From JBFGFX01 sp965232455 (GTDB taxonomy: Bacteria > Pseudomonadota > Gammaproteobacteria > Steroidobacterales > Woeseiaceae), in contig OZ246981.1 of the NCBI GenBank assembly GCA_965232455.1, positions 5,394,001 through 5,458,000 on the forward strand: 64,000 nucleotides of DNA. Direction: 5' to 3'. The notes below the pieces were generated by a model. That model was not told where the DNA came from, did no database searches, and saw nothing but the letters and a program-made list of their open reading frames with translations. Position numbers and translations under genes: made by a program. Position 1 is the first letter of the stretch; the number at the start of each line of letters is the position of its first letter. Shown here one piece after another: positions 18,101-26,260 of this stretch.

Positions 18101-21100
18101 GCAGGAAGGGCATGCAGCCGTCGGTATCGCTGAACTATTCCTCCTCGGGCGGCAACGGCGTTGCCGGCGTCGGGTGGGGGTTGACTGCCGTGTCCGCCAT
18201 TTCCCGCTGCGCGGCAACGCCGGTGCACGACGGGTTTACCGCGGCCGTTCAGTACGACTCCTCGCGTGATCGTCTCTGTCTCGACGGCCGGCGCCTCGTG
18301 GTGACGAGCGGTAACTACGGATCGAGCGGGGCGGTTTACCGCACCGAGTTGGACGTCTTCGCCCGCATCACCCAGTTCGGCGGCATGAACGATCCAACGA
18401 CCTATTTTACGGTCGACTACAAAGACAACCGCATCGCCTATTTCGGTTACAACGCCGGCTCGCGTCATAGCGCATCCGGGCGCTCTCAGGTTTTGACCTG
18501 GGCAATCTCGGACATGCAGGACCGGTCCGGGAACACCATTACCTACGACTACGTCGACCACGGGGATGGCGAACACAACATTGAGGCGATCCATTACACC
18601 GGGATCAACGGCGCCGCCGGCGACCGTCACGTCCGCTTTGGCTATGAACCGCGGCCGGACGTCCGCACGTCTTACATGGCCGGCGGCAAAACCCGCAGCA
18701 CACAACGTCTGAAGACGATACGGACCGAGTATCAGTCGACGCTCGTCCGGGAGTACACGCTGGACTACGGCGCCGTGAGCCTGTCGTCGAGCCGCAGTCT
18801 GCTGCGCGGTGTTCAGGAATGTGCCTTCGAGAACGGCGTCACCGCGCACTGCCTGCCGCCAACGACCTTCGAGTGGCAGGAAGCAACGCCGCGATACGTT
18901 GGCGAGCGGCTGCAGTTCTCGGACCCGAACAACCTGATCCAGGGCACGGTAGACCCGACAACCGGCCGGGAAATCATTCACATCGACGAGCGTAAGCTGC
19001 AAGACGTGATGCCGCACGGCGATCAGAACGGCGACGGCGTTAAAGACTGGGCCGGCCTCACCGTCAACGCCGAAGGCGAGGTGACCGGAACGCATGCGAA
19101 CACGCTGGCGAATTGTTTCAGGTCGTCGAACGCGATCGCTGTGACCTGCCTGCAGGCCGACTTCAACGCCGATGGTCTGACGGACAGCATCCGCAGCAAC
19201 AATCAGGTGTTCGAGTACAGGTTGTCGAACTACCCCGGCGAACCCGTGAATTCCTGGGTGGCAACGGGCGTGAAGTGGGGCGACAACGGCCCGCAGTTCG
19301 GTACTCGGCACGATCACCCGCTGGCATTCGCCGATTTCAACGGCGACGGCTGGGTGGACATGGCGATCAAGCAGAACTCGCAGCTCTGGATCTATTTCCA
19401 TTCGCAGAGCCTGACCGGCGTGCCTTACACGAACTCGGACCGGCGCTGGCTGTTGGACTATGGGATCTCCTCGGGCGGCGGTTATTACGAAACTACGAAT
19501 ATCCAGATTCCGGGCGACATGGACGGTAACGGCACGCCGGACATCGTCGTGTCGAGACCGCCCGGTGGTGGCGAAGCTCCCGGGCTGCCGGTGCCCAATT
19601 ACATGGTCCTGACGTTCTCGATGCCCGGGGGCGGCATGATTTTCACGACGCGAAGCTTCACGAATCTCGCCGTCACGCCGACGATGAATGCGCATTTTTT
19701 CCATGACGTAAACGGCGACGGCTTGCAGGATCTCGTGTCGGTTTCACCGACCACCGAAAACCTGCAGTACCGGCCCAATACCGGATTGGCATTCGAAACG
19801 AACTGGCTCGATCTGGGTTTCGGCGTGCCGATGCGGACCGGCACCTACCAGCCGGCGCCGCAGGAATGGGAAGATTTCGAGGGTCCCGCCATGTCCAAAA
19901 TCCTGGTCATGGATTACGACGGCGACGGTAAGCAGGAGATTCTGTTCGCCAACACGGTATTGGCGTCGAGCTGCGCGCTTACGACACAAGGTCCGGGCCT
20001 GCCGAACGTCTGGAAGTGCGACGACGACCTCTACGGCGAATACGACGAAGTGAATCCGTTCAGTAACTACTGGCCGATCAATTCGGGCGTCCTGGACAAT
20101 TCGATACGTAACTTCCGGGGCTACCGGCTGGTCGAGGACGCAAGCGGCAACATCACGGGTGTTCAGTTCGCAACGAGCATTTACGGATCCGCCTCCCAAA
20201 CGGCGGTGGTTGACGCCACCGGCGACGGCTTGCCCGATATCGTGACCGTGCAGGGCTGCCGCCCGAACATCACCTGCGAGTTCAATCAGGAGACGGCCGG
20301 CAGACCGGGCACGCGCCAGAGCTCCACCCGGGTCCCGGGTGCTTACCTGGTCCGCAACGTCGGCACCGCCGCGCAGACCGGCGCGCAGGAGTTCGAGTTT
20401 GCCGGCTACGACCTGATGAACGTGGCCGAGGACGGGTTCGGCAACCGTGACGAGTGGACCTACAAGCCGCTGTCCAGTGACGCTTACGATACGGCCGATA
20501 GCGACTACTACAAACCGGATCACAAAGAAGCAGGGACTTATCCCGACTATTTCCACTTTGCATCCAGCATGAACGTGGTTGCGGACCACCGCGCCAGCAA
20601 CGGTGTCGGCGGGTTGAACAGTACCAAATACCGCTATCGCGGCGCGATGTTCAACAACAAGGGACGCGGTTTTCAGGGCTTCAAGTCGATTATTGCTGAG
20701 GAAGACGTTTACGGCTCGGGTCATGCTCTGGCCGGAACCGACAAAGTTACACGTACCGACTTTCATCAGCAGTGGCCACTCTCCGGGCAGGTTGACAAAG
20801 CGTGTACGTGGCTGGCAACCGATGCCGTCACGGACGACAATCCGGCCTGCGCCAGCGTACTCTCGCTGACCACGGTCAATAGCATCCGCAATGTTGCCAC
20901 CAGTGGCGGTGCGCGCTTCGTGGCCGTGGAAGATCAGACGGCTGAAACGTTCGATCTGGTCACCCGTGCCAGCGTGATAACGCGGCGGACGCAGCGCGGC
21001 TTCGACGATGCTGGAAATGTCACAAGCGAGACAGTAGATCACACCGACGACTGGACGACCAACAACAGTCAGACGACTCGCAGCTACACACTGGACTGGG

Positions 21101-24100
21101 TGAACTGGTGGCTCAATCGGGTCGATAGCCAAACCGTAACACATAATCCCGTTACGGCGAGGCACGTCAACAGTCCGGCCATCGCCTCCGGTACCGATGG
21201 AGTGAAGTCAGTTACGACCAACTACACACAGTACTACGCGACACAGCGGCTGCCATCCACCGTTGTCGTCTCATCAAACGATTCGTTGGCGACACTGACC
21301 ACCGTAACGCAATACAACGCGCGGGGATTGCCGACACAGGTTTCCGTGACTGGCACTGGCGTCACCGGGCCACGGACGGTGGATACCAACTATTCGGACA
21401 ACGGCACGGTGTATTCCCCCGACGGCTATTTCCCGTTTACGATCACGAACGCGCTTGGCCACGAATCGGAACAGCATACGGACCCCAAACATGGGCAGCC
21501 GACAAGTCAGTGGGATGCTAACGGTCTCGTTACAACCACGGCCTACGATGCCTTCGGCCGCGTGTCGGAATTGACGCCGCCCGGCCAGCCCACCGCGCAT
21601 CAGCGCCATTTCTGGTGCGGCGGTGCAACGTCCTGTCCTTCCGGTGCGGCGTTTGCGGTAAAAACCTATCGCGCGGGTGCGCCGGAAACGCATAGTTTCC
21701 TCGACCAGTTCGGCCGGGAGCTGCAGTCGTCGTCTCAGAACTTCGCGGGCACGGGTTTTGTCAACGTGTCCACGAGTTACGACGAACGCGGCAATACGAC
21801 GTTTACCTCGGTCCCGTACGATCCCGGCGCGGGCGAGCCCGCAACCATCGGCACGCGGTTCCTGAGCTTCGACGCGCTGGGCCGGTTGCAAAGCAAGGAG
21901 ATCGATCAGTCCGGCGGCGGCGTGTTCCTGACGTCGTACAGCTACAGTGGGCTGCAGACCTCGATCAATGCCGGCGGCTTGCTGATGCATCGCATCTACA
22001 ACGGTCTCGAACAGCTCGTGGAAACCCAGGATGCGGAAGGCGGCTACACGCGTTATGCGTATGACGGCGCGGGCAATCCGATTGCTGTGCAGGACCCGAA
22101 TCTCAACACGATTACGGCGTCCTACAACGCCTTCGGCCACAAAGGCTGGGTGAACGATCCGAACATGGGATTAAAAACCTTCGACTCCAACGTTTTGGGT
22201 GAAGTAGGAGCCGAGTTGGATGCCAACGGAAACACGATCAGCCTGCAGTATGACGTGCTCGGTCGTTTGAGAGAGCGCAGTGTTAACGGAGCGCTGACCG
22301 GAAGCTGGCACTACGACAACGGTGCCGCTGACAAGGGTTTGGGATTGCTGGACTATGAAGACAGCCACCTGAGGTCGGACGGCAGCGGCTTGCGAAAGTA
22401 CTATTTCTACAGCTCTGTCGCTAGCGGTCGCAAGGATCTAACCCGGGTCAGACACAGCTTGTATACCAGCACTCCAGCCAACGCCACCGACTACGACGTG
22501 GATTATTTCACGGACAGCTATTATGCGCGCCCGAAAGGCGTGCGTTATCCGGGTGGCATAGGCGTAGCCTTCGCGTACAACTCGGGCGGTTACTTGACGC
22601 ACGAACTGGACGCCTCCAGCACCTACGTGATCCGTCAGGTCACGGCGCGCGACTCACGCAACCGGGTGAAAACCGCCTCGCTGAACGACGGGCTCCTGAA
22701 CCACAGCGCGGATTATTACGACGCCAGCGGCCAGATGAGGTCGATTGCGGTCACCGGCCCCGGCGGGAGCGTGCACGATCTCTATTATGAGTACGACGTG
22801 TTCGGCAACCTCGACTACCAACGCACGACGTACGCCGGCGCGACCTCGACGGAGAGCTTTACTTACGACAACCTGCACCGGCTGACGCAGAGCACCCGCG
22901 TACTGCCGAGCGGTTCGTCAACGATCAATTACGCCTACGACGCCGCCGGCAATCTGACGCTGAAGGACGACTACGCGTCTGTCTATACCTACAACCCCGG
23001 CCGGCCGAACGCGGTGGCCTCGGTGACCAAGGTGGGCGGTGGCGGCACGGTGACGTTCGGCTACGACGCCAACGGCAACCTGACCACGGGTGACGGCAAG
23101 ACGCTGACGTACAACGCGTTCAACAAGCCGACGTCGATCACGGCGGGGGGCATCACGTCGGGCTTCTTCTACGGATCGGATCTGTCGCGCTACAAGCAGA
23201 CGAAGAGCAACGGCGAGACGATTCTTTATCTCGACAAGCTGATGGAGATAGTCACGGTCGGTTCGACCACGGACTATCGTCATTACATCAGCGACGTGGC
23301 GATCCTGACCAAAACCGGCGCTCTGAACGATCCATCGCCGAGCATCAGCTTTCTGCACCGCGATCGTCTGGGCAGTCTGGCGACGATTACGGATGAAATG
23401 GGGTTGAATGCGCAGGCGAGAGGGTTCGATCCGTTCGGAAAACCTCGGGATGGCGACTGGGCGGACCGGAGCCCATCGACGCTGGATAGCGTGATTACGG
23501 ACCGGGGGTTCACCGAGCACGAGCATCTGGACGAGTCGCAGCTCATTCATATGAACGGAAGGGTTTACGATTATAACCTAGGGCGGTTTCTGAGTGTGGA
23601 TCCATTCATTCAGGCGCCGGGGAACAGTCAGAGTCTGAATCCTTATTCATACATCATGAATAACCCACTCGGTGGAGTTGATCCAAGTGGCTATACGTCG
23701 TGCTCAGGTGATGACAAACGAAAATGCTCAAAAGAAATCGAAGTGACAACCGCTGACGGCAGTGTGCATACGGTAACTGCTACGCTCACGGCGGATGGAG
23801 ACAACGTAACAATTGTTTTCACTGGTCAAAATATGGACGCAGTGCAAAAAGCGGCAGAAGCCGGCGTAAGTAGTCTACAGAACAACGATTTCGGCAGCAT
23901 CGAACAAATCGGAGGGCAGGTAAGCGTAAACAACACCTACTTCGGCCCTACCAGCAGGGGCGGTCGAGGTAGTGAATGCCCGCTTGGCTGCCATACAAGC
24001 GGGATCGAAGCTCCAGAAGTAACTCCAGAGTTAATAGAGTTCACGACGAAGTTCTACAAGAATCTGGCAGAAGACTTTCTGCCGCCAGCTGGCATCTATC

Positions 24101-24573
24101 ACCTTATAACTGGTGAATACTATATGACTGGTGACGAAGCTTCCCGAGTTCTGGGGGCTATGGCAGCACTGCCTGTGGTGGGCGCTGCCAAGGGAGGCGC
24201 CCGCCCGCTGTTCCGTGCAATGAGAAAAGCTGACGACGGGACACCGGAGGTCGGCCCGTCGGCACGATCGCTCGGGGCTCGACCAGATGTCGATATTCCG
24301 GTAGATTGCGATGGTTGTGTTCATCCGGGGACCGGTGGGGTTTCCGCTTCGCCCGACTCACCATCCCATCTTCCGCCGCATCGGCGGCCACAAGAATTTG
24401 GCGGGACGGGGAAAGATCCTGTTTGGAAAATCGAGTCTGACTCACTGGGTGACGATCTCCGATTTGTGCCGGACAGCAAGACTCACGGGACTATCCAGCC
24501 GTCTAGGTCGATGACACTGGAAGAATATCAACAAGCACTCGGAGAAACCGTGTATCAGTGGGAAAGGCAATGA
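15121..24573 (+). CDS. Giant secreted SpvB/FG-GAP/RHS-repeat protein with C-terminal polymorphic tip
   Basis: 3150 residues. The ATG at 15121 begins a Sec signal peptide (LPLFAAGLAFFLACTLPFENAVA); an in-frame ATG at 15034 is less likely. Order of parts: a divergent first repeat (about residues 40-132), nine Fn3-like units of 89-90 residues (134-940) each with TGLTGP, SYQLQRR and VRGCNVESVCSGW; an SpvB-type domain (about 960-1030, QPSVSLNYSSSGGNG, GVGWGL); FG-GAP/VCBS calcium loops (DxNGDG/DYDGDG, about 1300-1700); YD repeats (about 1960-2750); the RHS core (DRLGSLATITDE, GRVYDYNLGRFLSVDP, NPYSYIMNNP, DPSG, to about 2860); and a tip of about 290 residues. The tip has lower GC, a hydrophobic pre-toxin segment (VLGAMAALPVVGAAKGG) and an unrecognised terminal 60 residues. 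Likely a surface-displayed or released toxin whose RHS shell encloses the tip. Confidence 0.93.
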   Translation: MTERSANRLPLFAAGLAFFLACTLPFENAVADHGGSHHVNLGLTVPASSSTGHYTVRWNGSPSHTLQEKVGTGSYTNAGSPAWGSKSFSNKPNGTYTYRVRKETCTVECTYQYTLPQSITVSIPPPPPILPPTGLTGPSLDYDGSFTISWNASVGATSYILQRKFGSGSWSQVYSGSATSKAETSLTSGIAFSYRVQACSTGCSAWSSTHVTTTAPMPAEPTGLTTPVLDYNGAYTVSWNTSANSTLYQLERKPSGGSWAQIYSGSGTSKAESSMAVGLYFYRVRGCNVELRCSGWSAESNARVVEPPATPTGLTGPTTDYNGAYTVSWNTSARSTSYQLQRRLGSGSWAQVYSGNSTSQAESSMAAGVYSYRVRGCNIESVCSGWSSTHATTVQAPPSTPSGLTGPGTDYDGSYSVSWNSSTNSTSYQLQRRLGSNAWLQVLNYNTTSKAEYSLAPGTYTYRVRGCNVESVCSGWSSTHATTVQEPPGGPYISSPGSTEYDVNFTVAWNAVTNATRYELQRRPSTGSWTQIYSGTATSYAETSVTPGTWHYSVRGCNPESVCGGWSGSRITTVIGPPAAPTGLTGPATDYNGSYSLSWNSVTDATSYRLQRRLGSGAWSQVYSGDSTGHSESSLPAGTYSYQVRGCNVASVCGSWSATHVTVAQAAPSTPTGVTGPATDANGSFTVSWNSSTNSTSYQLQRKLDAGAWSTVYTGSATSQAQTTLPPGAHSFQVRGCNVESVCSGWSAVHVTVVEGPPSVPSGLTGPATDYNGSYTVSWNTSANSTGYELERRLGGGAWSTIHSAAGTSVAESSMAAGTYSYRVRGCNDESVCSSWSATHTTTVEPSPSTPTGLTGPTTDSNGTFAISWDASAYSTSYHLERRFNGGPWTRVYTGSETSAREVALSPGTYTYSVRGCNAEVLCSGWSSTHDVVVPQGAGDWQTTDAGDFPDAGVINPTVPTGDVGNNSVGALRGSGSVSGGQASYSIPVVVPPGRKGMQPSVSLNYSSSGGNGVAGVGWGLTAVSAISRCAATPVHDGFTAAVQYDSSRDRLCLDGRRLVVTSGNYGSSGAVYRTELDVFARITQFGGMNDPTTYFTVDYKDNRIAYFGYNAGSRHSASGRSQVLTWAISDMQDRSGNTITYDYVDHGDGEHNIEAIHYTGINGAAGDRHVRFGYEPRPDVRTSYMAGGKTRSTQRLKTIRTEYQSTLVREYTLDYGAVSLSSSRSLLRGVQECAFENGVTAHCLPPTTFEWQEATPRYVGERLQFSDPNNLIQGTVDPTTGREIIHIDERKLQDVMPHGDQNGDGVKDWAGLTVNAEGEVTGTHANTLANCFRSSNAIAVTCLQADFNADGLTDSIRSNNQVFEYRLSNYPGEPVNSWVATGVKWGDNGPQFGTRHDHPLAFADFNGDGWVDMAIKQNSQLWIYFHSQSLTGVPYTNSDRRWLLDYGISSGGGYYETTNIQIPGDMDGNGTPDIVVSRPPGGGEAPGLPVPNYMVLTFSMPGGGMIFTTRSFTNLAVTPTMNAHFFHDVNGDGLQDLVSVSPTTENLQYRPNTGLAFETNWLDLGFGVPMRTGTYQPAPQEWEDFEGPAMSKILVMDYDGDGKQEILFANTVLASSCALTTQGPGLPNVWKCDDDLYGEYDEVNPFSNYWPINSGVLDNSIRNFRGYRLVEDASGNITGVQFATSIYGSASQTAVVDATGDGLPDIVTVQGCRPNITCEFNQETAGRPGTRQSSTRVPGAYLVRNVGTAAQTGAQEFEFAGYDLMNVAEDGFGNRDEWTYKPLSSDAYDTADSDYYKPDHKEAGTYPDYFHFASSMNVVADHRASNGVGGLNSTKYRYRGAMFNNKGRGFQGFKSIIAEEDVYGSGHALAGTDKVTRTDFHQQWPLSGQVDKACTWLATDAVTDDNPACASVLSLTTVNSIRNVATSGGARFVAVEDQTAETFDLVTRASVITRRTQRGFDDAGNVTSETVDHTDDWTTNNSQTTRSYTLDWVNWWLNRVDSQTVTHNPVTARHVNSPAIASGTDGVKSVTTNYTQYYATQRLPSTVVVSSNDSLATLTTVTQYNARGLPTQVSVTGTGVTGPRTVDTNYSDNGTVYSPDGYFPFTITNALGHESEQHTDPKHGQPTSQWDANGLVTTTAYDAFGRVSELTPPGQPTAHQRHFWCGGATSCPSGAAFAVKTYRAGAPETHSFLDQFGRELQSSSQNFAGTGFVNVSTSYDERGNTTFTSVPYDPGAGEPATIGTRFLSFDALGRLQSKEIDQSGGGVFLTSYSYSGLQTSINAGGLLMHRIYNGLEQLVETQDAEGGYTRYAYDGAGNPIAVQDPNLNTITASYNAFGHKGWVNDPNMGLKTFDSNVLGEVGAELDANGNTISLQYDVLGRLRERSVNGALTGSWHYDNGAADKGLGLLDYEDSHLRSDGSGLRKYYFYSSVASGRKDLTRVRHSLYTSTPANATDYDVDYFTDSYYARPKGVRYPGGIGVAFAYNSGGYLTHELDASSTYVIRQVTARDSRNRVKTASLNDGLLNHSADYYDASGQMRSIAVTGPGGSVHDLYYEYDVFGNLDYQRTTYAGATSTESFTYDNLHRLTQSTRVLPSGSSTINYAYDAAGNLTLKDDYASVYTYNPGRPNAVASVTKVGGGGTVTFGYDANGNLTTGDGKTLTYNAFNKPTSITAGGITSGFFYGSDLSRYKQTKSNGETILYLDKLMEIVTVGSTTDYRHYISDVAILTKTGALNDPSPSISFLHRDRLGSLATITDEMGLNAQARGFDPFGKPRDGDWADRSPSTLDSVITDRGFTEHEHLDESQLIHMNGRVYDYNLGRFLSVDPFIQAPGNSQSLNPYSYIMNNPLGGVDPSGYTSCSGDDKRKCSKEIEVTTADGSVHTVTATLTADGDNVTIVFTGQNMDAVQKAAEAGVSSLQNNDFGSIEQIGGQVSVNNTYFGPTSRGGRGSECPLGCHTSGIEAPEVTPELIEFTTKFYKNLAEDFLPPAGIYHLITGEYYMTGDEASRVLGAMAALPVVGAAKGGARPLFRAMRKADDGTPEVGPSARSLGARPDVDIPVDCDGCVHPGTGGVSASPDSPSHLPPHRRPQEFGGTGKDPVWKIESDSLGDDLRFVPDSKTHGTIQPSRSMTLEEYQQALGETVYQWERQ
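15520..17946 (+). repeat. Tandem array of nine Fn3-like units (267/270-bp period)
   Basis: In-frame units begin at the T/SGLTGP-like codons at 15520, 15787, 16057, 16327, 16597, 16867, 17137, 17407 and 17677. The first step is 267 bp and all others exactly 270 bp. Each unit keeps two cysteines in a GCNxxxxCxxW context. Some units are almost the same over long stretches, for example around 16240-16300 and 16510-16570, which suggests recent unequal exchange. Confidence 0.9.
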
Positions 24574-24815
24574 CCAGAGAACAACTACGGGAACAGCTGA
24601 AGACTTGTTTCGAGTCGGATACTGATTTGCATAGCTTTCGTCAACTCTTGCTTAAGTACAAGAATGAAGGAGGGGATCAAAAGACCGCCGAAGAGGAACT
24701 TGAGATGCTTCGCGCTCATTTTTCGACAGAGAGCATCGAGGATCGTATTCTTGAGGTTTTGGACATAAATTCTGGATTCTGCATCCCGAGCATGCGTGTT
24801 TGGGAGGGAGAATAA
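24570..24815 (+). CDS. Probable immunity protein for the RHS tip
   Basis: 81 residues from the ATG that overlaps the RHS stop as ATGA (an in-frame upstream ATG at 24558 adds four residues). Small, acidic, helical (MTREQLREQLKTCFES, EELEMLRAHFSTESIEDRILEVLDINSGFC). No signal peptide or membrane helix, so it would act in the cytoplasm. Position directly after a polymorphic toxin tip, small size and lower GC are the usual marks of a cognate immunity gene. I do not recognise its family with certainty. Confidence 0.7.
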   Translation: MTREQLREQLKTCFESDTDLHSFRQLLLKYKNEGGDQKTAEEELEMLRAHFSTESIEDRILEVLDINSGFCIPSMRVWEGE

Positions 24816-24831
24816 TCAACGAATAGTCAGG

Positions 24832-25160
24832 GTACCCGCAGAATACCGTAGCCAAGAACGAGGAAATATACAAAAGCGAGAAGTGTGCGTCTTTCAAGCA
24901 CCTCATCATTGAGATGACAGGTTTACGAACTCCGCGAACGAGCGAGTGCCGCGAATCCGAACGCAACCAGCGCCGGCAGCGCCTGAACGTACAGAATGGA
25001 CGTTTTCACCGTAATCGCGCCGAAGACGCCCGCCACGATCACACAGGACAAAAAGAACGCCTGAATTGGAAAGGCGTTTTCTTTTTTGACGGCGCCCCAA
25101 ATCAGTCCCGCCGCTAGAAAGCCGTTGTACAAACCCTGGTTCGCGGTGAGCGATGCCGAC
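24832..25160. repeat. Left copy of a 329-bp direct duplication
   Basis: 24832-25160 matches 27948-28276 at a constant offset of 3116 bp, mostly identical by eye, with a few changes in the first 80 bp. It contains the 3' half of the DUF1304 gene and its downstream sequence. The match stops sharply at GCCGAC (25160), where a repeat AGAATAATCAGGACA begins. Confidence 0.85.
24923..25160 (-). pseudogene. Truncated DUF1304 gene copy
   Basis: Reading leftward, this encodes LYNGFLAAGLIWGAVKKENAF onward, the last two membrane helices and the stop of the intact DUF1304 protein at 28039-28410. The first 45 or so codons and the ribosome site are missing, cut at 25160 where unrelated repeat DNA starts. 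It cannot make a normal product. It is a by-product of the 329-bp duplication. Confidence 0.85.
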
Positions 25161-25161
25161 C

Positions 25162-25197
25162 AGAATAATCAGGACAGAATAATCAGGACACCCAAGA
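25162..25197 (+). repeat. GGACACCC-type repeat, copies at the duplication junction
   Basis: AGAATAATCAGGACA occurs twice in tandem; the second copy runs into CCCA (GGACACCC at 25186-25193). This is the first of six same-orientation copies to the left of the RAYT gene. Confidence 0.7.
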
Positions 25198-25331
25198 AGT
25201 CGGATGCAAGAACAAGACGAAGGTTCCTAAATTTGGTAAACCTGGGTCACGGCTCAATCCATGGGGAGGAACACGATCGTTCGGAGACGATCCGTTAGAC
25301 GCGTACTGGATCAGGCGGGGAGCCATCGACT

Positions 25332-25757
25332 ATGATCGTCACTGCCAAGGAAAGGAATAGAAATTTGCTTAATGGAAGATCGAGATGTGTTTGCACACTT
25401 GCTGTATTTGCGATGTTTGGATGCAGTGACGACGACTTTTTCTTGGGCGGGTGCGGGCATGAGATTCGTGCTGAATATCCGTCACCTGAGCAAACTTACG
25501 TCGCGAGTCTTTTGGAAAGGAATTGTGGAGCGACAACCGACTATAGTACCGTGCTCATTCTTCGTCGATCGACGGACCCTATTTCGATAGAGACTCAAAA
25601 CGAGGTATTGGTCATCGCGGGCCGAAGTTATATAAGCGTTGTGTGGGACAGGGACGATAAGCTGAGAATCGGGAACCCTGATGCCAGAGTTTTTCAACGT
25701 AAGACCAAATGGAATGACGTGTCTATTTCCTATGGCGATGAATCGATTGTGAACTAG
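25332..25757 (+). CDS. Small putative lipoprotein in the RHS island, possible immunity protein
   Basis: 141 residues from ATG, or 130 from a TTG at 25365 that has AAGGAAAGGAA just upstream and directly starts the signal peptide; the TTG is attractive. Lipobox-like FAMFGC follows a short hydrophobic run (CTLAVFAM). The mature part has HEIRAEYPSPEQTYVASLLERNCGATTDYST and short strands. The CGATT(D)(F/Y)S pattern is familiar from small bacterial lipoproteins of unknown role. GC is lower than in flanking housekeeping genes. Lying between RHS fragments, it may be an orphan immunity protein or unrelated cargo. Confidence 0.6.
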   Translation: MIVTAKERNRNLLNGRSRCVCTLAVFAMFGCSDDDFFLGGCGHEIRAEYPSPEQTYVASLLERNCGATTDYSTVLILRRSTDPISIETQNEVLVIAGRSYISVVWDRDDKLRIGNPDARVFQRKTKWNDVSISYGDESIVN

Positions 25758-25783
25758 ACAAAGAACTGGTCAGGGAGTAATCA

Positions 25784-25791
25784 GGACACCC
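25784..25791 (+). repeat. GGACACCC repeat copy before the RHS fragment
   Basis: Part of TAATCAGGACACCCACGAAAAG. It marks the left edge of the orphan RHS fragment (25800), as another copy (25998-26005) marks its right edge. Confidence 0.6.
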
Positions 25792-25799
25792 ACGAAAAG

Positions 25800-25984
25800 T
25801 AGCCGCCAGCGGCCGCAAGGACCTGACGCGAGTCCGACACCGCTTCTACACGGGCGGGAACCCGTCGAACGCCAGCGACTACGATGTGGACTATTTCACG
25901 GACAGCTATTATGCGCGCCCGAAAGGCGTGCGTTATCCGGGCGGCATAGGCGTAGCTTTCGCCTACAACTCGGGCGGTTATCTA
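25800..25984 (+). pseudogene. Orphan fragment of an RHS/YD-repeat gene
   Basis: About 185 bp that match the giant RHS gene at about 22418-22597: ASGRKDLTRVRH, then DYDVDYFTDSYYARPKGVRYPGG in translation. It shares a long, nearly exact stretch at 25880-25975. It has no start, no stop and no continuation. It is bounded on both sides by GGACACCC repeats. Probably debris from displaced RHS C-terminal modules or from repeat-mediated recombination. Confidence 0.8.
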
Positions 25985-26125
25985 AAAATGGCAATTAGGA
26001 CACCCATCAAACGATAGTAAGAAGAACAATGAGGACACCCACGAAACACGGCGGTCAAAAGAATATTCAGGAAAAGAATATTCAGGACACCCACCAAAAG
26101 ACAAATATTCAGGACACCCACCAAA
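25985..26125 (+). repeat. Left GGACACCC array flanking the RAYT gene
   Basis: GGACACCC occurs at 25998-26005, 26033-26040, 26085-26092 and 26112-26119, usually as ATTCAGGACACCCACCAAA. Including the copies at 25186 and 25784 there are six, all in the same orientation. The two copies right of the transposase (27265, 27306) are inverted. Confidence 0.75.
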
Positions 26126-26260
26126 TGCTGGAAACAGGAATTAAGGCGAAAGGTTGTGTTCGATCGGTGAACCGGCGCTTGTTGGTACCTGTTGACTAGA
26201 CGATCGTCGACACTACGACCGAACGGGTCTTGATTCGCTGCGGCAGGCAGAGTTTGGGAG

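Noticed and set aside
17665..21165. Two long minus-strand frames (679 and 473 residues) within the RHS gene
   Set aside because: Antisense shadows of a repeat-rich coding strand; no recognisable domains.
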